Shown here: piece by piece, positions 5,994 through 8,502 of the stretch
How the letters are laid out: every line of letters starts with the position of its first letter
How positions within the stretch are numbered: position 1 is the stretch's first letter
Source of the DNA: an uncultured Bacilli bacterium
GTDB lineage: Bacteria > Bacillota_I > Bacilli_A > RF39 > UBA660
Length of the DNA: 8,502 bases
NCBI GenBank assembly: GCA_944358225.1
Contig: CALVQP010000049.1
Coordinates: forward strand, 1-8,502
Reading direction: 5' to 3'
The notes under the pieces: generated by a model
Seen by the model: the letters and a program-made list of their open reading frames with translations, nothing else
Databases searched by the model: none
Told to the model about the DNA's origin: nothing
Made by a program: the position numbers and the translations under genes

Positions 5994-7370
5994 ATGAAAT
6001 TAAAAATGGAAGATTTAGTCAATTATGCAAAGAATTATGGTTTTATATTTCAAGGAAGCCAGATATATGGCGGACTATCTAATACTTGGGATTATGGCCC
6101 TTTAGGAAGAGAATTAAAAGAAAATATTAAAAAAGCTTGGTGGAAGAAATTTATTACGGAAAATCCTTATAACTATGGGATAGATGCAGCTATTTTAATG
6201 AATCCTGAGGTTTGGGTAGCTTCTGGACATGTTTCGTCTTTTGCGGATCCTTTAATTGATTGTAAAAAATGTAAAGCGCGACATCGTGCTGATAAGTTGA
6301 TAGAAGAATTTACTAAAGGAGAAGAAACAGGTGATGGTTGGGATAATGAAAAATTAGAAGATTTTATTAAAACGCATCATATTACTTGTCCAAAATGTGG
6401 TGGGGAGGATTTTACGCCAATTCGTAAATTTAACTTATTGTTTGAAACTCATATTGGGGTAACAGAAGATGCCAAAAGTAAAGTTTATTTAAGAGGGGAG
6501 ACTGCCCAAGGAATATTTGTTAATTTCTTGAACGTAGCCCGTAGTATGCGCTGTAAAGTGCCTTTTGGTATCGGACAAATTGGGAAAAGTTTTCGTAATG
6601 AAATAACTCCGGGAAATTTTATATTTCGAACAAGAGAATTTGAACAAATGGAGTTGGAGTTTTTTTGTAAGCCGGATACAGATTTAGAATGGTTTGGTTA
6701 TTATAAGAATTATTGTATGGAATTTTTAAAAGATTTAGGTTTAAAAAAGGAAAATTTAAGATATCGTGATCATGCTAAAGAAGAATTATCTTTTTATAGT
6801 AAAGCGACAACGGATATTGAATATTTATTTGCCCATGGTTGGGGAGAATTATGGGGAATTGCTGATAGAACCGATTATGATTTATCAGTGCATATGAAAC
6901 ATTCAAAAACAGATTTACGTTACTTGGATCCGGAAGATAATAATAAATATATTCCATATGTTATTGAACCATCTGTTGGACTTGATCGCTTACTTTTAGC
7001 TATATTAACTGATGCTTTATGTTATGAAAAGCTAGAAAATGATGAGACGAGAGAAGTTTTAAAAATTCATCCATTTTTAGCTCCAGTAAAAGTGGCTGTC
7101 TTACCTCTTGTTAAAAAGTTTCATAGTGAAAAAGCCATGGATTTATATGCCCAATTAGCTAAAGAATTTAATGTTAATTTTGATGAAAGTGGTAGTATTG
7201 GAAAAAGGTATCGTCGTAATGATGCTATTGGGACTCCTTTTTGTATAACTGTTGATGATGATACATTAAATTTTAATACTGTAACAATTAGACATCGTGA
7301 TAGTATGGAACAAGAAAAAATTAATATTAAAGATTTAAACACCTTTATTACAAATCATTTGAAATTTTAG
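5994..7370 (+). CDS. glyS: Glycyl-tRNA synthetase, single-chain class II
   Basis: Charges tRNA-Gly with glycine using ATP, as a class IIa homodimer in the cytosol. The 458-aa length fits the alpha2 type, not the two-gene glyQ/glyS alpha2beta2 type. The N-terminus has FQGSQIYGGLSNTWDYGPLG (19-38). An inserted zinc-ribbon-like pair is C90/C93 and C132/C135 (CKKC, CPKC). YLRGETAQGIF (165-175) helps bind substrate. Motif 2 is FRNEITPGNFIFRTREFEQ (200-218). Motif 3 is EPSVGLDRLLLAIL (325-338). The anticodon-binding domain covers about 364-455, including SIGKRYRRNDAIGTPF (401-416). No key residue is evidently missing. It lies one base after the LOG gene and downstream of the glycine-type T-box, so uncharged tRNA-Gly should raise its expression. 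Confidence 0.97.
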   Translation: MKLKMEDLVNYAKNYGFIFQGSQIYGGLSNTWDYGPLGRELKENIKKAWWKKFITENPYNYGIDAAILMNPEVWVASGHVSSFADPLIDCKKCKARHRADKLIEEFTKGEETGDGWDNEKLEDFIKTHHITCPKCGGEDFTPIRKFNLLFETHIGVTEDAKSKVYLRGETAQGIFVNFLNVARSMRCKVPFGIGQIGKSFRNEITPGNFIFRTREFEQMELEFFCKPDTDLEWFGYYKNYCMEFLKDLGLKKENLRYRDHAKEELSFYSKATTDIEYLFAHGWGELWGIADRTDYDLSVHMKHSKTDLRYLDPEDNNKYIPYVIEPSVGLDRLLLAILTDALCYEKLENDETREVLKIHPFLAPVKVAVLPLVKKFHSEKAMDLYAQLAKEFNVNFDESGSIGKRYRRNDAIGTPFCITVDDDTLNFNTVTIRHRDSMEQEKINIKDLNTFITNHLKF

Positions 7371-7416
7371 CTTATAAAAGTTTAAAAAGGATTTATAATA
7401 AAAAAGAGGTGGCATA
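7371..7416 (+). other. Short gap between glyS and the M16 gene
   Basis: Forty-six bases with no clear terminator. A 7-bp all-AT inverted repeat (7372-7378/7392-7398) has no T run. A TATAAT at 7394-7399 has no -35 at a usable distance and would place transcription start on the RBS, so the downstream gene may be read from the glyS transcript. AGAGGTGG (7405-7412) is the SD for the next gene. Confidence 0.4.
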
Positions 7417-8502
7417 ATGAATTATAAAGCTTATAATTTTAAAACATTTAATTTGTATACAATTAAAACTGATAAATTTAAAAATTGTCATGTAGAAGTT
7501 ATTTTTAGGCAACAAATTACTAAAGAAAATATTATGAAGCGCAAGTTTTTAATCGAATTAATGAGCTACTCGATGAAAAAGTATCCCACGCAAAGAGAGT
7601 TATCAGTGTATTTAGAAGAATTATATAATGCCTCTTACTATGGCCTTATTTCGCGGGTTGGAGGAACATTATTTACAAGTCTTTGTTATGATTTTTTAAA
7701 TCCTAAATATTGTGAAGAAAATAGTTTAGATAAAATGTTGGAATTTATAATAGATAGTATTATGCATCCAAATATTACTGATGAAAAATTTGATCCTAAA
7801 GCATTTAAGTTATTGCAAAGTATTATTATTAATGAGATAAAAAGTGCTAAGGATAATGTCAAAAGAGAAGCTTATCGGGCTTTATTTAAACATATGGATG
7901 AGGATGCTTATTTAAGTTATGATATGATTGGAACAGTAGAAGATGCGCAAAAAATTACGGAAGAGGATATATTTAAAGAATATCAAACTATGTTAGATAG
8001 TGATTTATGTGATATTTATATTGTGGGAAATTTAGATATGGATGTTGTAGCTAATTATTTTGCGACTAACTTAAAGTTAAGTGTGATTAAAGAAAAAAAG
8101 TTTCCTTTGTTTTGCACGGGTAAAAGTCGTAGTAAGATTTTAACTGTAAAAGAAACTGCGGATATTAATCAGGCTAATTTACTAGTTGGTTTAGATGTTC
8201 ATTTAACTGATGAAGAAAAAGATGCTGTTGGATATGTTTATAATGCTTTATTAGGATCAGGTTCTTTAAATACTAAATTAGGACAAAATTTAAGACAAGA
8301 TAATTCTTTATGTTATACAGTTAATAGTATTTATCAAAAATATGATGGGGTAATTGTTATATATGCGGGAATTGATGAAGAAAATGCTCCTAAAGCTATA
8401 AATTTAATAAAAAAATCCTTAAAAGAAATGATTAGTGATGTTAGCCAGACTGATTTAGAAAGCGCGAAGAAAAATTTGATTACTTCTTTAAAAATGATAA
8501 GT
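7417..8502 (+). CDS. YfmF-like M16 family protein, catalytically degenerate (3' truncated by window)
   Basis: The first 362 codons of a longer gene, open to the window end with no stop. The N-terminal M16 half contains KRKFLIELMSYSMKKYPT (41-58) and then LEELYNASYYG (66-76), the arrangement of B. subtilis YmfF/YfmF. The HxxEH zinc motif that active M16 peptidases carry in this region is absent. The C-terminal M16 half has a GSGSLNTKLGQNLRQ segment (280-294) followed by SLCYTVNSIYQKYDGVIVIYAG (297-318), matching the LRxxxxLCY and GxxxIxxGI pattern used for substrate binding. In Bacilli such inactive subunits are paired with an active HxxEH partner encoded next door. That partner would be downstream of this window. 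SD is AGAGGTGG at 7405-7412. No signal peptide is seen. Confidence 0.85.
   Translation, partial: MNYKAYNFKTFNLYTIKTDKFKNCHVEVIFRQQITKENIMKRKFLIELMSYSMKKYPTQRELSVYLEELYNASYYGLISRVGGTLFTSLCYDFLNPKYCEENSLDKMLEFIIDSIMHPNITDEKFDPKAFKLLQSIIINEIKSAKDNVKREAYRALFKHMDEDAYLSYDMIGTVEDAQKITEEDIFKEYQTMLDSDLCDIYIVGNLDMDVVANYFATNLKLSVIKEKKFPLFCTGKSRSKILTVKETADINQANLLVGLDVHLTDEEKDAVGYVYNALLGSGSLNTKLGQNLRQDNSLCYTVNSIYQKYDGVIVIYAGIDEENAPKAINLIKKSLKEMISDVSQTDLESAKKNLITSLKMIS

Noticed and set aside
1..8502. Mycoplasma-type genetic code (TGA as Trp)
   Set aside because: TGA serves as the stop of rlmN and stp exactly at gene junctions, and Trp is encoded by TGG.

Overview
The window is AT-rich DNA from a low-GC Gram-positive bacterium (Firmicutes/Bacilli-like, possibly an uncultured Erysipelotrichia- or RF39-type lineage). 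Four things support this. The gene order rlmN-stp(prpC)-prkC-rsgA(cpgA)-rpe matches the Bacillus subtilis yloN-prpC-prkC-cpgA-rpe block. Shine-Dalgarno sites are of the AGAGG/GGAGG type. A T-box leader is present. Glycyl-tRNA synthetase is a single chain. TGA is used as a stop (rlmN and stp), so this is not a code-4 mycoplasma. A PASTA kinase implies a cell with peptidoglycan. All genes are on the + strand.

Layout. 1-274: no convincing gene; three hairpins, the last a good intrinsic terminator (173-214), then a strong extended -10 promoter (239-268). 284-5247: a tightly packed five-gene operon. It encodes RlmN (23S rRNA/tRNA A2503/A37 methylation), the PP2C phosphatase Stp and its partner PASTA kinase PrkC, the ribosome-assembly GTPase RsgA, and ribulose-phosphate 3-epimerase. 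Adjacent genes overlap by 4, 4, 1 and 10 nt, so translation is probably coupled. The kinase/phosphatase pair and RsgA form a regulatory and ribosome-assembly module; in B. subtilis CpgA is a known PrkC substrate. 5248-5449: an intergenic regulatory region with a candidate promoter and a T-box leader whose UGGA bulge matches the UCCA end of tRNA-Gly. 5450-7367: a LOG-family nucleotide-binding protein and glycyl-tRNA synthetase, spaced by one base and presumably both controlled by the T-box. 7417-8502: the first 362 codons of a YfmF-like, catalytically degenerate M16 peptidase-family protein that runs off the window.

Most of the window is conserved housekeeping DNA, and I see no mobile element, CRISPR array or phage gene. 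The part most worth a second look is the T-box leader. It is short. Its only GGN triplets lie in a small apical loop. It lacks the usual downstream GGGACG-type terminator arm, and its 3' CCCU strand can pair either within an extended terminator or with the Shine-Dalgarno of the next gene.
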